Of a stretch of 51,311 nucleotides of DNA, positions 51,025 to 51,311 are shown one piece after another. A program made the translations under genes and the position numbers. Origin of the DNA: Lentisphaerae bacterium GWF2_38_69 (GTDB lineage Bacteria > Verrucomicrobiota > Lentisphaeria > Victivallales > GWF2-38-69); NCBI GenBank assembly GCA_001803205.1, contig MHBE01000062.1, positions 1 through 51,311 of the forward strand, given 5' to 3'. The notes under the pieces were generated by a model. The model had not been told where the DNA came from. It saw nothing but the letters and a program-made list of their open reading frames with translations, and searched no databases. The stretch's first letter is position 1; every line of letters begins with the position of its first letter.

Positions 51025-51311
51025 TTCGAAGATTGTCAGTCGTTAGGAATTTTTAAGATATACGCAGAAGAAGATGGATGGCTGCTCGATTGGATCTCTG
51101 CTTATTATAGATTTTCCTATGTAATAAATGGTCTGGTACATACATATATTTTATTCTCTATTGTTATGCTTTTATAATCCCTTTTCGCATTGTCTTTTTC
51201 GTTAACTTCACCTCGCAGTGGTAAGCGTCAAATATGACCCATCTTTTTTTCCTAGAGTTTGAGAGATAATTTTTCTCATGTTCGATTTTAACAAGCAGGA
51301 GGAAAAAGAAC
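51025..51311 (+). other. Intergenic region and ribosome-binding site of the next gene
   Basis: Mostly featureless. The last bases, GCAGGAGGAAAAAGAAC (51295-51311), contain a consensus AGGAGG on the plus strand, so a gene almost certainly starts just beyond the window, possibly in one operon with the methyltransferase-like gene. Confidence 0.5.

Noticed and set aside
1-51311. tRNA, rRNA or CRISPR array
   Set aside because: No cloverleaf-like TTCGANTC context, no rRNA stretches and no regularly spaced identical direct repeats were seen in the gaps. This was by eye, so a weak tRNA could be missed.

Overview
The window looks like chromosomal DNA from an uncultivated, A+T-rich, diderm and probably anaerobic bacterium. 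Diderm features are a LolA-like periplasmic protein, lipoproteins, a GmhB heptose phosphatase, PilT-type pilus ATPases and a MurE with the DNPR motif of meso-diaminopimelate enzymes. Anaerobic hints are a CoA-acylating aldehyde dehydrogenase, NAD-type dihydroorotate dehydrogenase PyrK/PyrD and two cobamide-methyltransferase-like UroD-family proteins. Dispersed short GC-rich palindromes (cores such as CACGGGCGTC...CGCCCGTG) recall Lentisphaerae/PVC-type or Riflebacteria/Wallbacteria-type genomes, but the sequence alone does not fix the phylum.

Layout. 1-2.5 kb: edge of a minus-strand gene, then a type IV (AbiEi/AbiEii-like) toxin-antitoxin pair with a nested inverted-repeat operator. 2.9-10.4 kb: one plus-strand run with threonine aldolase, a FecCD/BtuC-type permease and its ATPase, then two tandem large proteins that fuse a DAACS (Na+/dicarboxylate-type) symporter to an external solute-binding domain. 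10.6-12.9 kb, minus strand: a CoA-acylating aldehyde dehydrogenase between two STAS anti-sigma-antagonist proteins. 13.2-18.1 kb: a tandem duplication of a dCACHE-HAMP-SpoIIE phosphatase gene (first copy broken, second intact), then two collapsed copies of the fused transporter. 18.2-22.3 kb: hisF, a UPF0104 flippase-like protein, gmhB and glgA. 22.3-30.1 kb, minus strand: argD-argF, two PilT-family ATPases, a lipoprotein, comM and tsaC. 30.2-32.3 kb: repeat-rich accessory patch with a frameshifted PIN toxin, gene remnants and a MITE-like element. 32.3-38.1 kb: CDP-alcohol phosphotransferase, murE, LolA-like protein, pyrK, pyrD and a YugP-type zinc peptidase. 38.2-41.3 kb: accessory genes (unknown protein, HNH nuclease, vapBC) among palindromes. 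41.3-45.9 kb: Kef-type antiporter, DUF4185-like lipoprotein, UroD-like protein. 46-49.7 kb: a decaying two-component operon (two kinases and an HD-GYP regulator, all damaged). 50-51.3 kb: a second UroD-like methyltransferase and the ribosome-binding site of the next gene.

The most distinctive part is 5.8-18.1 kb. Symporters carrying their own binding protein, a membrane phosphatase with an external sensor domain, and two STAS substrates around a metabolic enzyme look like one nutrient-sensing partner-switching module. No RsbW-type kinase or sigma factor lies in the window, so the output is unknown. The second notable item is a 93-nt palindromic element inserted in frame in murE, with a near-identical intergenic copy 1 kb away. 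Broken genes are concentrated in signalling and accessory functions while the housekeeping genes are intact.
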